Source of the DNA: Pseudomonas fluorescens | Lineage (GTDB): Bacteria > Pseudomonadota > Gammaproteobacteria > Pseudomonadales > Pseudomonadaceae | Length of the DNA: 64,000 nucleotides | Assembly: GCF_018614655.1 (NCBI RefSeq) | Contig: NZ_JAGGOG010000036.1 | Coordinates: 95,167-159,166 of the forward strand | Reading direction: 5' to 3' | Shown here: in pieces, positions 43,475 to 53,933 of the stretch | How the letters are laid out: the number at the start of each line of letters is the position of its first letter | How positions within the stretch are numbered: position 1 is the stretch's first letter | The notes under the pieces: generated by a model | Database searches by the model: none | Told to the model about the DNA's origin: nothing | What the model saw: only the letters and a program-made list of their open reading frames with translations | Position numbers and translations under genes: made by a program

Positions 43475-44041
43475 TTAGGGATATTGCATCAAGTAGGCTT
43501 CGCCGGTAACACGCAGCATCGGGTGCGGGGTTATCTGGCAACTGCCGACAATACGGAAACCATGGCGCTCATAAAATCGTCGGGCGCCTGTGTTGGCGGC
43601 GTAGTCGATCAGGCTCAAGCCAATCAGTCCAAGCTCTTCGGTCCGCTCGTGCGCACGGGCGAGAAACTTCGAACCCAACCCTTGGTTACGCCAAGCTTCG
43701 TGCAGCGCCAGACTGGAGATATAGAGGGTGTCGGGAATTTCCAGGTCTGCATAAGGTGCCAGCACCGGGTCGGTGACCGGCGCGGCGTCCGGATCATGGC
43801 GCATCGCATAGCTGTGCATCATGCCTACCACTTGGCCCTCGGCCTCGGCGATCAGGCAGTTTTCATAGGAAAAGTCCACGCCGCTACGCGCATACCGACG
43901 GGTACCGACATCCAGAAGCTCTTCACCTGGCTGCGCAAGCTGGCTCCAGATGTAGGCGGCAGCACCCTCGGAGGAGATAAGGAACAACTTCGAAATTTCC
44001 CGGGAGTCACTCGACCGTGCTGGGCGAAACGTGACGGACAT
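43475..44041 (-). CDS. GNAT-family N-acetyltransferase
   Basis: A 188-residue acetyltransferase. The acetyl-CoA-binding motif is LHEAWRNQGLGSKFLARAHE (about 112-131, R-x-x-G-x-G/L form), preceded by the strand LYISSLAL and followed by ANTGARRFYERHGFRIVG. The substrate is unknown. The ATG at 44041 has AAAGGAT upstream. It lies 98 bases downstream of etfB on the same strand and could be read from that operon. Confidence 0.88.
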   Translation of the reverse strand: MSVTFRPARSSDSREISKLFLISSEGAAAYIWSQLAQPGEELLDVGTRRYARSGVDFSYENCLIAEAEGQVVGMMHSYAMRHDPDAAPVTDPVLAPYADLEIPDTLYISSLALHEAWRNQGLGSKFLARAHERTEELGLIGLSLIDYAANTGARRFYERHGFRIVGSCQITPHPMLRVTGEAYLMQYP

Positions 44042-44139
44042 TGTGCTGAATCCTTTGGTTGGAAGTATTCCATTTAGCCTCGCGTGTGCACACTGACAAG
44101 TAATCCGGCCTCGTCATATATGACTGCTTGTTTCGAGGC

Positions 44140-44910
44140 TTAACGGACAACGCCTTCCTCAATCAACAACTTGAGAATGGCTTCAGCGCCCGCTTCCGGG
44201 CTAACACCCTTAAGCACCTGCCCGCCACCACCGCTGGCCTTGGCCGTGGCCGCTTTCATCCGGTCGGCACCGCTCTTGGCCTTGATCACCTTGAGGCGCT
44301 TGGGTCGAGACTTGGCAGGTTGCAGAACCGCGCCTGTGAATAACTCATCTTCCAGCACCTGCACGTCATGGGCCGTCAGTTCCCCACGTTGCGCCGGGCC
44401 ATAAGCGCTTTGCCGAGGCTTGGGCGCGGCATTATCCACAGTGGCGAGAAACGGCAGACGTACTTTCAGGCGCCTCCGCTGGCCACGGGGCAAGGCTTGC
44501 AGCACATGGGCCACGCCGCTCTCGATGGACTCCACCTGGGCCAGGCCGACAATCAGCGGCCAGCCCAGTTGTTCAGCCAACAGGAACGGCAACATGCCCG
44601 AACCTTCGCCGGTTTCCGCCTGGGTGCCGGTAAGTACCACCTGGGCGCCAGCATCCCGAAGATAGTCACCCAACACCGGCAAGGCATCAGCGCCAGCAGG
44701 TTGTTCCAGCACGTGCAGTTGTTCCAGCCCCATGCCCAGATAGGCACGCAGGGTCGGCTCAGCAATATTACCGGCATGCAGCACTTGCAGATTATCCCCA
44801 GCCAGTTGCAAACCCAGCTCCACGGCGCGGGCATCCTGTTCGGCGCGGCGTGGCCTACCGGAGGTCGGGTGGGCGCCGATGGACACCAGGCTGATTACAT
44901 TCGTCGTCAT
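44140..44910 (-). CDS. etfB: Electron transfer flavoprotein beta subunit (dimethylglycine pathway)
   Basis: A 256-residue ETF beta/FixA-family protein with AVELGLQLAG, VLTGTQAETGEGSGMLPFLL (the adenine-nucleotide-binding loop) and LPRGQRRRLKVRLPFLATV. It is much diverged from the housekeeping EtfB and has a basic C-terminal tail (SRPKRLKVIKAKSGADR). I chose the ATG at 44910 because AAAGGAT is then at a good distance; an ATG two codons earlier is too close. It lies 15 bases after etfA. With EtfA it probably takes electrons from DgcA. Confidence 0.87.
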   Translation of the reverse strand: MTTNVISLVSIGAHPTSGRPRRAEQDARAVELGLQLAGDNLQVLHAGNIAEPTLRAYLGMGLEQLHVLEQPAGADALPVLGDYLRDAGAQVVLTGTQAETGEGSGMLPFLLAEQLGWPLIVGLAQVESIESGVAHVLQALPRGQRRRLKVRLPFLATVDNAAPKPRQSAYGPAQRGELTAHDVQVLEDELFTGAVLQPAKSRPKRLKVIKAKSGADRMKAATAKASGGGGQVLKGVSPEAGAEAILKLLIEEGVVR

Positions 44911-44925
44911 GGCCATATCCTTTGC

Positions 44926-46146
44926 TTAAGCCGCATCGCGCTTGGCGCCATTGCGGTAAGCCTCGACCGCGGCGATCAAGGCTCGAAGTATTTCGGCGCT
45001 TTCGCCGATCACCGACAGGTCGGCGCGCTTGATCATGTCGCAACCTGGATCAAGGTTGATCGCCACCACCTTGTCGCAAGCACCAATGCCTTGCAGGTGC
45101 TGGATCGCCCCGGAGATCCCGACGGCCACGTACACCCGGGCGGTGACCCAAGTGCCGCTGGCGCCGACCTGCCGATCACGGGCCATGAAACCATCATCCA
45201 CCGCCACCCGCGAGGCGCCTTCGGTGGCGCCCAGTGCAACGGCGGTCTGGTGGAACAGCGCCCAGTCCTTGACCCCGTTGCCGCCAGAGAAAATAAACTC
45301 GGCTTCGGCCATGGGAATCGCGGCCGGGTCCACCGCTACTGCGCCGAGGTCCTCGATGCGCGGCAGGCTGCGCGCCAGGCTTGTGGATAACTCCACAGGC
45401 AAGGCTTCATGACGGGTATCACTGACCGGCTCGGCACACTCTACCGCCGCCAGAATCATCCGCGACAATGGCCGAACAAGGTCCTCCTGACCAGCGCCTG
45501 CGCGGCCAATACACTCCTGCCCCTTGATCTGCCAGACCCGTGTGGCCGGGCGCTCCTTGAGGCTTGCGGCAAAACGCCGGCCCAGTTCTCCACCGCCGCT
45601 GCGGCTGTCGGGCAGCAGCCAATGCCGGGGGTTGAACTGGTTATCCACAGCCCGCAGACCCTGGACCCGCTGCTCCGGTGAATAACCGTCGAATTCGCGT
45701 CCTTCAAGCACCAGCAATCGATCCACACCGGCTGTGGCGAAAGCATTTTCCTTGTGTTCGCCAAACACCACCGCCAACACCGCACCGTCGGCACCTGCCA
45801 ACTGCCGAGCAAGGCCCAGCAAGTCGCGGTCGTGGCTGCTCAGGCGGCCGCCGACCATGTCCGGCACCACGTTGATGTAGAACGCAGGCGTCGCAATCTG
45901 ATGCAGCGGCAATTGCACTTCCACCACCGCCGACCGCTTGGCTGCGCCGCCCTGCTGGGCACCACTGCGGTCGATACGTTTGATACCGTTGGGGCCGATA
46001 AAACCGACACCATGAACATTCTTGCGGATGACGCCATTGGGGCCCATCCAGCTGTGTTGTACCGGCTGCATGGCTGCGTGCAGCGGGTGCAGGCGGTTAC
46101 GGGCGATCCATTCGGCCCGTGGGTCACGGCGGATAATGTCGCTCAT
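44926..46146 (-). CDS. etfA: Electron transfer flavoprotein alpha subunit (dimethylglycine pathway)
   Basis: A 406-residue ETF alpha/FixB-family protein. The C-terminal FAD domain (about 275-400) has VAVDDGFMARDRQVGASGTWV, YVAVGISGAIQHLQGI and INLDPGCDMIKRADLSVIG. Usual EtfA proteins are about 310 residues; here some 85-95 N-terminal residues (WMGPNGVIRKNVHGVGFIGP) are extra. The ATG at 46146 overlaps the dgcB stop by one base (TGATG) and has GGAGG 7 bases upstream. It pairs with EtfB and, by position, serves dimethylglycine demethylation. Confidence 0.88.
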   Translation of the reverse strand: MSDIIRRDPRAEWIARNRLHPLHAAMQPVQHSWMGPNGVIRKNVHGVGFIGPNGIKRIDRSGAQQGGAAKRSAVVEVQLPLHQIATPAFYINVVPDMVGGRLSSHDRDLLGLARQLAGADGAVLAVVFGEHKENAFATAGVDRLLVLEGREFDGYSPEQRVQGLRAVDNQFNPRHWLLPDSRSGGGELGRRFAASLKERPATRVWQIKGQECIGRAGAGQEDLVRPLSRMILAAVECAEPVSDTRHEALPVELSTSLARSLPRIEDLGAVAVDPAAIPMAEAEFIFSGGNGVKDWALFHQTAVALGATEGASRVAVDDGFMARDRQVGASGTWVTARVYVAVGISGAIQHLQGIGACDKVVAINLDPGCDMIKRADLSVIGESAEILRALIAAVEAYRNGAKRDAA

Positions 46147-48101
46147 CAATGCACCTCCGCTGATTCATGCTGGATAGGGCGCTTGATCGGAGTCTTCGCC
46201 GGTGCCGCGTCTTCCAGCAAGGCGTCGGCCACCAGTTCGGCAATGTCTTTAATCAGTGGACGCGGTTCGACCACGCCTTCGAGCATCGCCGTGCACTGTG
46301 GGCAACCCACAGCCACCAGTTCGGCACCGGTTTCGCGGATGTCTTCCATGCGCATGTCGGGAATCCGCTGCTTGCCGGGAATATCGGTGATTGGCGCACC
46401 GCCGCCGCCACCGCAGCAGCGCGAGCGGAAGCCGGAACGTTGCATTTCCTTGACCTCGATTCCCAGCGCCCGCAGCACTTGGCGCGGGGCCTCGTATTCA
46501 CCGTTGTAGCGGCCCAGGTAGCACGGGTCGTGATAGGTCACGCTGTTGCCTTTGTGCTGGCCCAGGTTCAACGCACCTTCATCGATCAGCTCCGCCATGT
46601 AAGTGCTGTGATGCTGCACGAGGTAGTGGCCGTCGAAGGCGCCGTATTCATTTTTCAGCACGTGGAAGCTGTGGGGGTCACAAGTGACGATGCGCTTGAA
46701 GCTGTACTTGGCCAGGGTCTGGATATTGCGCGAAGCCAACAGTTGGAAGGTCGCTTCGTCGCCCAGGCGTCGAGCGACGTCGCCGCTGTCACGCTCTTCA
46801 AGACCGAGCACGGCAAAGTCGACCTGGGCCGCCTTCAGCACTTTGACGAAGGCGCGCAAGGTGCGCTGGTTGCGCATGTCGAAGGCACCGTCGCCGACCC
46901 AGAACAGCACGTCTGTGGTTTTCTTGTCGCTGAGCAATGGCAGGTTCAAGTCCGCCGCCCAATTCATCCGTCCGCCCGGCGCGAAGCCGCCCGGGTTATC
47001 GGTAGCAATCAGGTTCTCCAGGACCTCCGCGCCCTTGTTCGGCGTTGCACCTTTTTCCAAAGTGAGATGGCGGCGCATGTCGACGATGGCGTCCACGTGC
47101 TCGATCATCATCGGGCACTCTTCCACGCAGGCACGGCAGGTGGTGCAGGACCATAGGGTTTGCGCATCCACCAGGCCGTTGACGATCGGCTGATGCGGGT
47201 TGCCGCCGTGTTCGCCAATGGCTTTGCCCGGATACGGGCTGCCGGCGAACTTGGCATCGGTGCCGCCGGCCAGGCCGACGACCATGTCCTGGATGAGTTT
47301 TTTCGGGTTCAGCGGTTGGCCGGCGGCGAACGCTGGGCATGCCGCTTCGCACTTACCGCACTGCACGCAGGCGTCGAAACCCAGCAGTTGGTTCCAGGTG
47401 AAATCCTTGGGTTTTTCCACACCCAATGGCGCGGTCTTGTCGGTCAGGTCCAGCGGCTTAAGACCGGTTGAACGGCCACCACCAAAGCGCTCGGCGCGGC
47501 GGTGCCAAGCCAGGTGCAACGCACCGGCAAAGGCGTGTTTCATCGGCCCGCCCCAGGTCATGCCGAAGAACATTTCCGACACACCCCACAGCACGCCCAC
47601 ACTCAGCAGCGCTGCCAGCAACCAGCCGCCGAAGTCCGCCGGCAGAATCCCGGCCACCGGCAAGGTCACCAGGAAGAAACTGACGGAGAACGCCATCAGG
47701 CTTTTCGGCAGGCGCATCCACGGGCCTTTCGACAGGCGCGACGGTGGGTTGCGGCGACGCAGGTAAACAAAGGTAGCGCCGACAAACATCAGCACCGAGG
47801 CCAGCAGCAAGGCGTAGCCCAGGAGTCGGTTATGCAGGCCGAAACCATGCACCAGAATCGCCAGCAGCGCCGACAGCACAAAGCCCAGGGCGGTAGCGAC
47901 GTGGGTATTGGCGATGTATTTATCGCGGGCGACCACATGGTGCAGGTCGACCATGTAGCGCTTGGGCATGGCCAGTAGGCCGCCGATCAAGTCGACTTTG
48001 GAAGCCCGGCCACGGCGCCACATGTTCACCCGGCGCAAAGCGCCAAGGACCGCAAGGCCCAGGGCTGCGAAGAGCAGGATGGGAAGAAGGGTGTTCAACA
48101 T
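46146..48101 (-). CDS. dgcB: Dimethylglycine catabolism iron-sulfur membrane protein DgcB
   Basis: A 651-residue membrane protein with about five N-terminal helices (within 1-180), two 4Fe-4S binding motifs (Cys245, 248, 251, 255 and Cys319, 322, 325, 329) and C-terminal CCG-type cysteine domains (CDPHSFHVLKNEY, HDPCYLGRYNGEY, RCCGGGGGAP). It resembles heterodisulfide-reductase D/GlpC-like electron carriers and ETF-quinone oxidoreductase systems. It is known to be needed for dimethylglycine growth in P. aeruginosa; the electron route to quinone is inferred. The ATG at 48101 has GGGAG upstream. Confidence 0.93.
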   Translation of the reverse strand: MLNTLLPILLFAALGLAVLGALRRVNMWRRGRASKVDLIGGLLAMPKRYMVDLHHVVARDKYIANTHVATALGFVLSALLAILVHGFGLHNRLLGYALLLASVLMFVGATFVYLRRRNPPSRLSKGPWMRLPKSLMAFSVSFFLVTLPVAGILPADFGGWLLAALLSVGVLWGVSEMFFGMTWGGPMKHAFAGALHLAWHRRAERFGGGRSTGLKPLDLTDKTAPLGVEKPKDFTWNQLLGFDACVQCGKCEAACPAFAAGQPLNPKKLIQDMVVGLAGGTDAKFAGSPYPGKAIGEHGGNPHQPIVNGLVDAQTLWSCTTCRACVEECPMMIEHVDAIVDMRRHLTLEKGATPNKGAEVLENLIATDNPGGFAPGGRMNWAADLNLPLLSDKKTTDVLFWVGDGAFDMRNQRTLRAFVKVLKAAQVDFAVLGLEERDSGDVARRLGDEATFQLLASRNIQTLAKYSFKRIVTCDPHSFHVLKNEYGAFDGHYLVQHHSTYMAELIDEGALNLGQHKGNSVTYHDPCYLGRYNGEYEAPRQVLRALGIEVKEMQRSGFRSRCCGGGGGAPITDIPGKQRIPDMRMEDIRETGAELVAVGCPQCTAMLEGVVEPRPLIKDIAELVADALLEDAAPAKTPIKRPIQHESAEVH

Positions 48102-48150
48102 GGTGAAGCTCCCAAAGACCACACAGGTCTACTGTGAAACTGGCCCGAAA

Positions 48151-48240
48151 TGTGGGAGCGGGCTTGCTCGCGAAGGCGGAGTTTCAGTCGGTGCATCCAG
48201 TGCCTGATACACCGCTTTCGCGAGCAAGCCCGCTCCCACA
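48151..48240. repeat. REP-like inverted repeat between dgcA and dgcB
   Basis: TGTGGGAGCGGGCTTGCTCG...GGCGG on the left and CCGCTTTCGCGAGCAAGCCC...TCCCACA on the right, lying within the dgc operon. Confidence 0.9.
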
Positions 48241-48259
48241 TTTGACCGAGTTCACCTCG

Positions 48260-50320
48260 TCAGAAATCCTTGCACAAGCGCAGGGCGTCATAGATCGCAG
48301 CGTGGGTATTACGCTGGGCCACACAGTCACCAATGCGGAACAGCAAGTACCCCTCACCCGTCTCGCTCAAGCACGGCTGCGGCTTGATCGCGAACAAGGC
48401 TTCGACGTCTATCTGGCCTTTGTTGCGCGAACCTTCCTTGAGCCCGTAGTAGATTTCTTCATCCGGACGCACGCCGTTCTCGACCACCACCTGGTCCACC
48501 ACCCGCTCTTCCTTGGCGCCGGTGTATTCGTTCTCCAGCACCGCCACCAGCTTGTCACCCTCGCGGTAGACCTTTTCCAGCATCATGTCGCCGGTCATGA
48601 TCACTTCTTTGGGGTACATGCTGCGGTAGTACGTCGGGAACGATGTGCCGCCAATGGCTACGCCCGGCTTGATGTCGTCGGTAACGATTTCCACCTGGCA
48701 GCCCTTGTCCGCAAGGAAGTCCGCCACCGACATGCCGGTGAATTCGCAGATGGTGTCGTAAACCAGTACGTTCTTGCCCGGCGCAACCTTGCCGTCGAGC
48801 ACGTCCCAACTGCTGACCACCAGACCTTCAGCGGCGCCCCAGTGTTCGTTCTGCTCCAGGAACGGATGGCCACCCACCGCCAGCACGACCACATCCGGAC
48901 GCAGGTCCAGAATGGTCGCAGCATCCGCTGCCACGCCCAGGCGCAGGTCGACATTCAGCCGTGCCAGCTCCAGCTGGAACCAGCGGGTGATCCCGGCAAT
49001 CTGGTCCCGTTGCGGGGCTTTGGAGGCGGTAGTGATTTGCCCGCCAATAAATTCTTTCTTCTCGAACAGGGTCACGTCGTGACCACGCTCAGCAGCGACG
49101 CGTGCCGCTTCCATCCCGGCAGGACCGGCACCCACCACGACCACCTTGCGTTTGGGCCCGGTGGATTTCTCGATGATGTGCGGCACGCCCATGTATTCAC
49201 GGGAAGTCGCGGCGTTCTGGATGCACAGCACATCCAGCCCTTGGTACTGACGGTCGATGCAGTAGTTGGCGCCGACACATTGTTTGATCTGGTCGATCTG
49301 GCCCATCTTGATCTTGGCGATCAGGTGCGGGTCGGCGATGTGGGCACGGGTCATGCCGACCATGTCTACATAGCCGCCTTCCAGAATACGTGTGGCCTGG
49401 TTCGGGTCCTTGATGTTCTGCGCGTGCAGCACCGGGACCTTGACCACTTCCTTGATCCCGGCCGCCAAATGCAGAAATGGCTCCGGTGGATAACTCATGT
49501 TCGGGATAACGTTGGCCAGGGTATTGTGAGTGTCGCAACCCGAGCCGACCACGCCGATAAAGTCGAGCATGCCAGTATCGTCGTAGTACTTGGCGATCTG
49601 TTTCATGTCCTCGTGGGACAGGCCATCCGGGTGAAATTCATCACCACACAAACGGATGCCGACGCAGAAATCCGGGCCCACCTCGGCGCGCACGGCCTTC
49701 AATACTTCCAGGCCGAATTTCATACGGCCTTCGAAGGTGCCGCCCCATTCGTCGGTGCGCTTGTTGACCCGCGGGCTCCAGAACTGATCGATCATGTGCT
49801 GGTGCACGGCGGACAGCTCTACGCCGTCCAGGCCACCGGCCTTGGCGCGTTTGGCGGCACTGGCATAGTTGCCGATCACGCGCCAGATTTCTTCCGGCTC
49901 GATGGTCTTGCAGGTCGCGCGGTGTACCGGCTCACGCACGCCGGACGGCGACATCAGGGTCGGCCAGTTGAAACCATCCCAACGCGAACGGCGGCCCATG
50001 TGGGTAATCTGGATCATGATCTTGGCGCCATGCTTGTGCATGGCGTCAGCCAGGTTCTGGAAGTGCGGGATGATGCGGTCGGTGGACAGGTTCACCGAGC
50101 TCCACCACTCCTGTGGGCTGTCGATAGCCACCACGGAAGAACCGCCGCAAATCGCCAGGCCGATCCCGCCCTTGGCCTTCTCTTCGTAATACTTCACATA
50201 ACGGTCGGTGGTCATGCCGCCGTCGGTGGCATACACCTCGGCGTGGGCGGTACTGAGCACGCGGTTACGGATGGTCAGTTTGCCGATCTGGATCGGCGCG
50301 AACATTGCTTCGAAAGCCAT
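48260..50320 (-). CDS. dgcA: Dimethylglycine demethylase subunit DgcA
   Basis: A 686-residue flavoprotein of the trimethylamine dehydrogenase / old yellow enzyme family. It has an N-terminal FMN barrel (about 1-360, FAPIQIGKLTIRNRVLSTAH, GAKIMIQITHMGRRS), a 4Fe-4S cysteine set (about 335-360, CVGANYCIDRQYQGLDVLCI) and a C-terminal dinucleotide-binding region (about 390-650, VVVGAGPAGMEAARVAAE). It oxidatively demethylates dimethylglycine to sarcosine. It lies 15 bases after the DUF5943 gene. Identity is based on family and context. Confidence 0.94.
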   Translation of the reverse strand: MAFEAMFAPIQIGKLTIRNRVLSTAHAEVYATDGGMTTDRYVKYYEEKAKGGIGLAICGGSSVVAIDSPQEWWSSVNLSTDRIIPHFQNLADAMHKHGAKIMIQITHMGRRSRWDGFNWPTLMSPSGVREPVHRATCKTIEPEEIWRVIGNYASAAKRAKAGGLDGVELSAVHQHMIDQFWSPRVNKRTDEWGGTFEGRMKFGLEVLKAVRAEVGPDFCVGIRLCGDEFHPDGLSHEDMKQIAKYYDDTGMLDFIGVVGSGCDTHNTLANVIPNMSYPPEPFLHLAAGIKEVVKVPVLHAQNIKDPNQATRILEGGYVDMVGMTRAHIADPHLIAKIKMGQIDQIKQCVGANYCIDRQYQGLDVLCIQNAATSREYMGVPHIIEKSTGPKRKVVVVGAGPAGMEAARVAAERGHDVTLFEKKEFIGGQITTASKAPQRDQIAGITRWFQLELARLNVDLRLGVAADAATILDLRPDVVVLAVGGHPFLEQNEHWGAAEGLVVSSWDVLDGKVAPGKNVLVYDTICEFTGMSVADFLADKGCQVEIVTDDIKPGVAIGGTSFPTYYRSMYPKEVIMTGDMMLEKVYREGDKLVAVLENEYTGAKEERVVDQVVVENGVRPDEEIYYGLKEGSRNKGQIDVEALFAIKPQPCLSETGEGYLLFRIGDCVAQRNTHAAIYDALRLCKDF

Positions 50321-50335
50321 GGCAGGGTCCTCGTC

Positions 50336-50866
50336 TTACAACGGCTTGACAGTGAACAGGCCGTCGTCGTGGCCCTCTTCGGAGCCGCCGTAGACTTGCT
50401 CGGCCACGGTGCGGATCTTGCTGCCACGCGCTTGCAGAATCTGGTCCATGGCACCGGCAAACCAGCCGGTGAACATGTAGTCGACCTTGCGCCCGACCTT
50501 GCCGTACACGTAGACAAACGCCGAGTGTTCCAACTTGACGCTGGCGGTGCCTTTATCGAGATCGATATCCTGGATCTTGAACAGGCCCCAGCCGCGTTGC
50601 GACAGGCGCTTCATGTAGTGTTCGAACACCGCGACGCCTTCCAGGCCGTGGCATTCAGCTTCTTTTTCACACCAGTGCCAGGCGGACTTGTAGCCGGCTT
50701 TGTAGAGGATTTCGGCATAGGCGCCAGCGCCAAGGACTTCTTCGATGCCCATGTGGTTGTTGACGAAAAAGTGGCGTGGCACGTAGAGCATCGGCAGGGC
50801 GTCGGAGGTCCAGACACCGGTTTCGCTGTCGACTTCGATAGGCAGTTGAGGGGCGATCTTGGCCAT
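50336..50866 (-). CDS. DUF5943 protein of the dimethylglycine operon
   Basis: A 176-residue soluble protein starting MAKIAPQLPIEVDSETGVWT, with a V4R/4-vinyl-reductase-like pattern (GIEEVLGAGAYAEILYKAGY, HYMKRLSQRGWGLFKIQDID). It carries two Cys-containing motifs (WHWCEKEAECHG). Its location between the dipeptidase and dgcA is conserved in pseudomonads as I recall, so it probably helps dimethylglycine catabolism, but no activity is known. A REP-like element separates it from the dipeptidase gene. Confidence 0.8.
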   Translation of the reverse strand: MAKIAPQLPIEVDSETGVWTSDALPMLYVPRHFFVNNHMGIEEVLGAGAYAEILYKAGYKSAWHWCEKEAECHGLEGVAVFEHYMKRLSQRGWGLFKIQDIDLDKGTASVKLEHSAFVYVYGKVGRKVDYMFTGWFAGAMDQILQARGSKIRTVAEQVYGGSEEGHDDGLFTVKPL

Positions 50867-50905
50867 GGAAACTTAACTCCAAAAAATTCGTTATGTTGTT
50901 CGTTC

Positions 50906-51007
50906 CGTAGCAGCTGTCGAGCTCCAGCGAGGCTGCGTCGGGCGCGCCACTGATCCAGAACTGGTTCGCGCCTTACGCAGCCTCGCTGGAGCTCGACAGC
51001 TGCTACG
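50906..51007. repeat. REP-like inverted repeat between dipeptidase and DUF5943 genes
   Basis: CCGTAGCAGCTGTCGAGCTC and GAGCTCGACAGCTGCTACGG are exact complements, with further pairing (CAGCGAGGCTGCG / CGCAGCCTCGCTG) inside. This is the best copy of the family in the window. Confidence 0.9.
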
Positions 51008-51030
51008 GGGATCGTTGTTTAGAGGTTGGC

Positions 51031-52008
<978 letters not shown>

Positions 52009-52228
52009 CAGGCGTCCCCTTATTGGCGATTCATGCGCCGAATCGTCTGCCGGCGCTTTGGGGCCAGCATATGCCCAGGGGCTGACGGAGCCGGGTGCAA
52101 AAACGACAGGGGAATTGCCGAAAGCGTCAATCCGCGACAAAGGCCAACATGACATCTCTGACTAGTGTCTGTTCTTTGTCCTACGCTTGAGCCAGAATTT
52201 GGTCCATCACCTGATATGAGACGGCGCA
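52009..52228. other. Divergent promoter region, dgc operon / LprI-like gene
   Basis: 220 non-coding bases that should contain the GbdR-controlled promoter of the dgc operon. Words GCGACA (52134) and TGACAT (52150) resemble the gbcA region weakly. No firm site can be assigned. Confidence 0.45.
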
Positions 52229-52630
52229 ATGAAATCGATTTTCCTGGCTTTGGCACTCATCGCAACCGGCGTACACGCGGCAGAAGACACCGACAGCACA
52301 CCGTGCGACGGCATCGAAAACGACAAGCAAACCCTGGAATGCGCCAGCTACAACAAAACCACCGCCGAGCAATTGCTCAAGGATAACTACCAGGGCCTGC
52401 TGGAACGCATGGGGTCAACCTACGCCAGCAACAAGGCGCAGTTGGCAGACATTACCGCTCGTCTGAAGGATGCCCAGCAAAAATGGGAAAAACTGCGTGA
52501 CGCCGATTGCGCCGTGGATACCTTCCCGGCCGTGGCAGGGAGCAAGGCATATGCGATTACGCAGAATGATTGCCTGGCACGCATGAGTGATGAACGGTCG
52601 GAGTTTCTGGAGTCGATCGGGCAGGAGTGA
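52229..52630 (+). CDS. LprI-family (DUF1311) secreted protein
   Basis: A 133-residue protein with a signal peptide (MKSIFLALALIATGVHAA) and a small helical domain with four cysteines (26, 38, 94, 115), the pattern of LprI/DUF1311 proteins. ECASYNKTTAEQLLKDNY and ITQNDCLARMSDERSEFL are family blocks. Some members inhibit lysozyme; most are untested. The ribosome site before the ATG at 52229 is weak. It stands alone. Confidence 0.85.
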   Translation: MKSIFLALALIATGVHAAEDTDSTPCDGIENDKQTLECASYNKTTAEQLLKDNYQGLLERMGSTYASNKAQLADITARLKDAQQKWEKLRDADCAVDTFPAVAGSKAYAITQNDCLARMSDERSEFLESIGQE

Positions 52631-52736
52631 TACGCGGGCGTTGATGCGTGACTCACCGACATCACCTGTTTGTTGACTTGCCAGTCAACCCATTCTTTCG
52701 CCATGATCGCCGTCCATTTCTCCTGTGCGGCGCCTC

Positions 52737-53894
52737 ATGAACCCACGCATCTACCTGCTCGCCCTCGCCGCCTTCGTGGCCGGCATCGATGAAAACCTGG
52801 TAGGCGGGATTTTGCCGTTATTGTCCCGGGAACTGGGCGTCACCCTGAGCGCAGCCGGACAACTGACAGCGGTGTTTTCCCTGACGTTTGCGGTGTGCGC
52901 TGCACCGCTGCTGTCGCTGACGTCGCGGATTGAACGACGCACGCTGCTGATCGCAGCCCTGCTGACCTTTGCGCTGGGCAACCTGGGTTCCGGGCTGGCA
53001 GTGAATTACTGGATGCTGCTGGTTTGCCGGGTCATCAGTGCCGGTAGTTGTGCATTGGTGGTGGTACTGGCCTCGACCTTGTCGGCGTCGCTGGTGGAAA
53101 CGCATTTACGCGGGCGAGCGATTGGCATTGTGTTCATGGGCATCAGCGGTTCACTGGTGCTGGGGATTCCTGTCGGTATCACCTTGGGTGACTCACTGAG
53201 CTGGCGAGCGCCGTTTCTGCTGTTGGCACTGTTGGCCGTGGTAATTGCAGGGCTGCTGCGCCTGAGCTTGCCGACCTTCGCCAGCCGCCCACCTACATCG
53301 TTGCGCGATTACTGCCGCCAGTTGGTGATTCCCAAGCTGCTATTGGCGCAACTGGTCTCCGTGTTGCTGCTGACCGGACATTTCGTGCTGTTCGCCTACC
53401 TGGCGCCCTACGTGCAGCAGACCATGGGCATCCACGGTGTCTCGCTGAGCTATCTCTATGTATTTTTCGGCATTGCCGCAATCAGCGGTGGCTACTGCGG
53501 CGGCTGGCTGTCGGATCGACTGGGATTCAAGCGGGCGCTGGTGCTGATTCCCACGCTGTTCACCCTGGTCATGGTGCTGCTGCCGTGGGCGACCGGTTCA
53601 TGGGTGAGCTTCCTGGTGCTGTATGCACTGTGGATGGCCTTGAGCTGGACCATCTCGCCGGTAGTACAGAACTACTTGCTGCACACCGCGCCCGAGTCCG
53701 GTGAAGCCAATGTGGGGATTAATACCTCGGCGATGCACCTGGGGGTGGCCTTGGGTGCTGCGCTGGGCGGCGTGGTGATCGCCAAGGGTAGCCTGGAAAT
53801 AACGCCGTTGGTCGGCGCGCTGGTGACGGCACTGGCACTGACCGCTGCATGCTTGAGCCTGATGTCTGGCACGCGCCGAGCGCTTCGAGCCTGA
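52737..53894 (+). CDS. MFS transporter
   Basis: A 385-residue inner-membrane protein with twelve predicted helices of the DHA1/AraJ-like drug or sugar efflux group (RIYLLALAAFVAGIDENLVGGI; GRAIGIVFMGISGSLVLGIP; GGWLSDRLGFKRALV). The substrate cannot be told. The ATG at 52737 is preferred over a GTG at 52725, but neither has a clear Shine-Dalgarno. It lies 106 bases after the LprI-like gene and 39 bases before the DUF3010 gene. Confidence 0.88.
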   Translation: MNPRIYLLALAAFVAGIDENLVGGILPLLSRELGVTLSAAGQLTAVFSLTFAVCAAPLLSLTSRIERRTLLIAALLTFALGNLGSGLAVNYWMLLVCRVISAGSCALVVVLASTLSASLVETHLRGRAIGIVFMGISGSLVLGIPVGITLGDSLSWRAPFLLLALLAVVIAGLLRLSLPTFASRPPTSLRDYCRQLVIPKLLLAQLVSVLLLTGHFVLFAYLAPYVQQTMGIHGVSLSYLYVFFGIAAISGGYCGGWLSDRLGFKRALVLIPTLFTLVMVLLPWATGSWVSFLVLYALWMALSWTISPVVQNYLLHTAPESGEANVGINTSAMHLGVALGAALGGVVIAKGSLEITPLVGALVTALALTAACLSLMSGTRRALRA

Positions 53895-53933
53895 TACCAT
53901 TCGCGGCTTCTCCACCTCTTCCAAGGCGACCCC

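Noticed and set aside
42740..43541. Several short open frames in the DnaA-box region
   Set aside because: They lack ribosome sites, overlap the repeats and have no coding character.
48134..50953. 939-codon open frame antisense to dgcA and the DUF5943 gene
   Set aside because: It crosses two real genes and REP elements, and reads as antisense of conserved enzymes.
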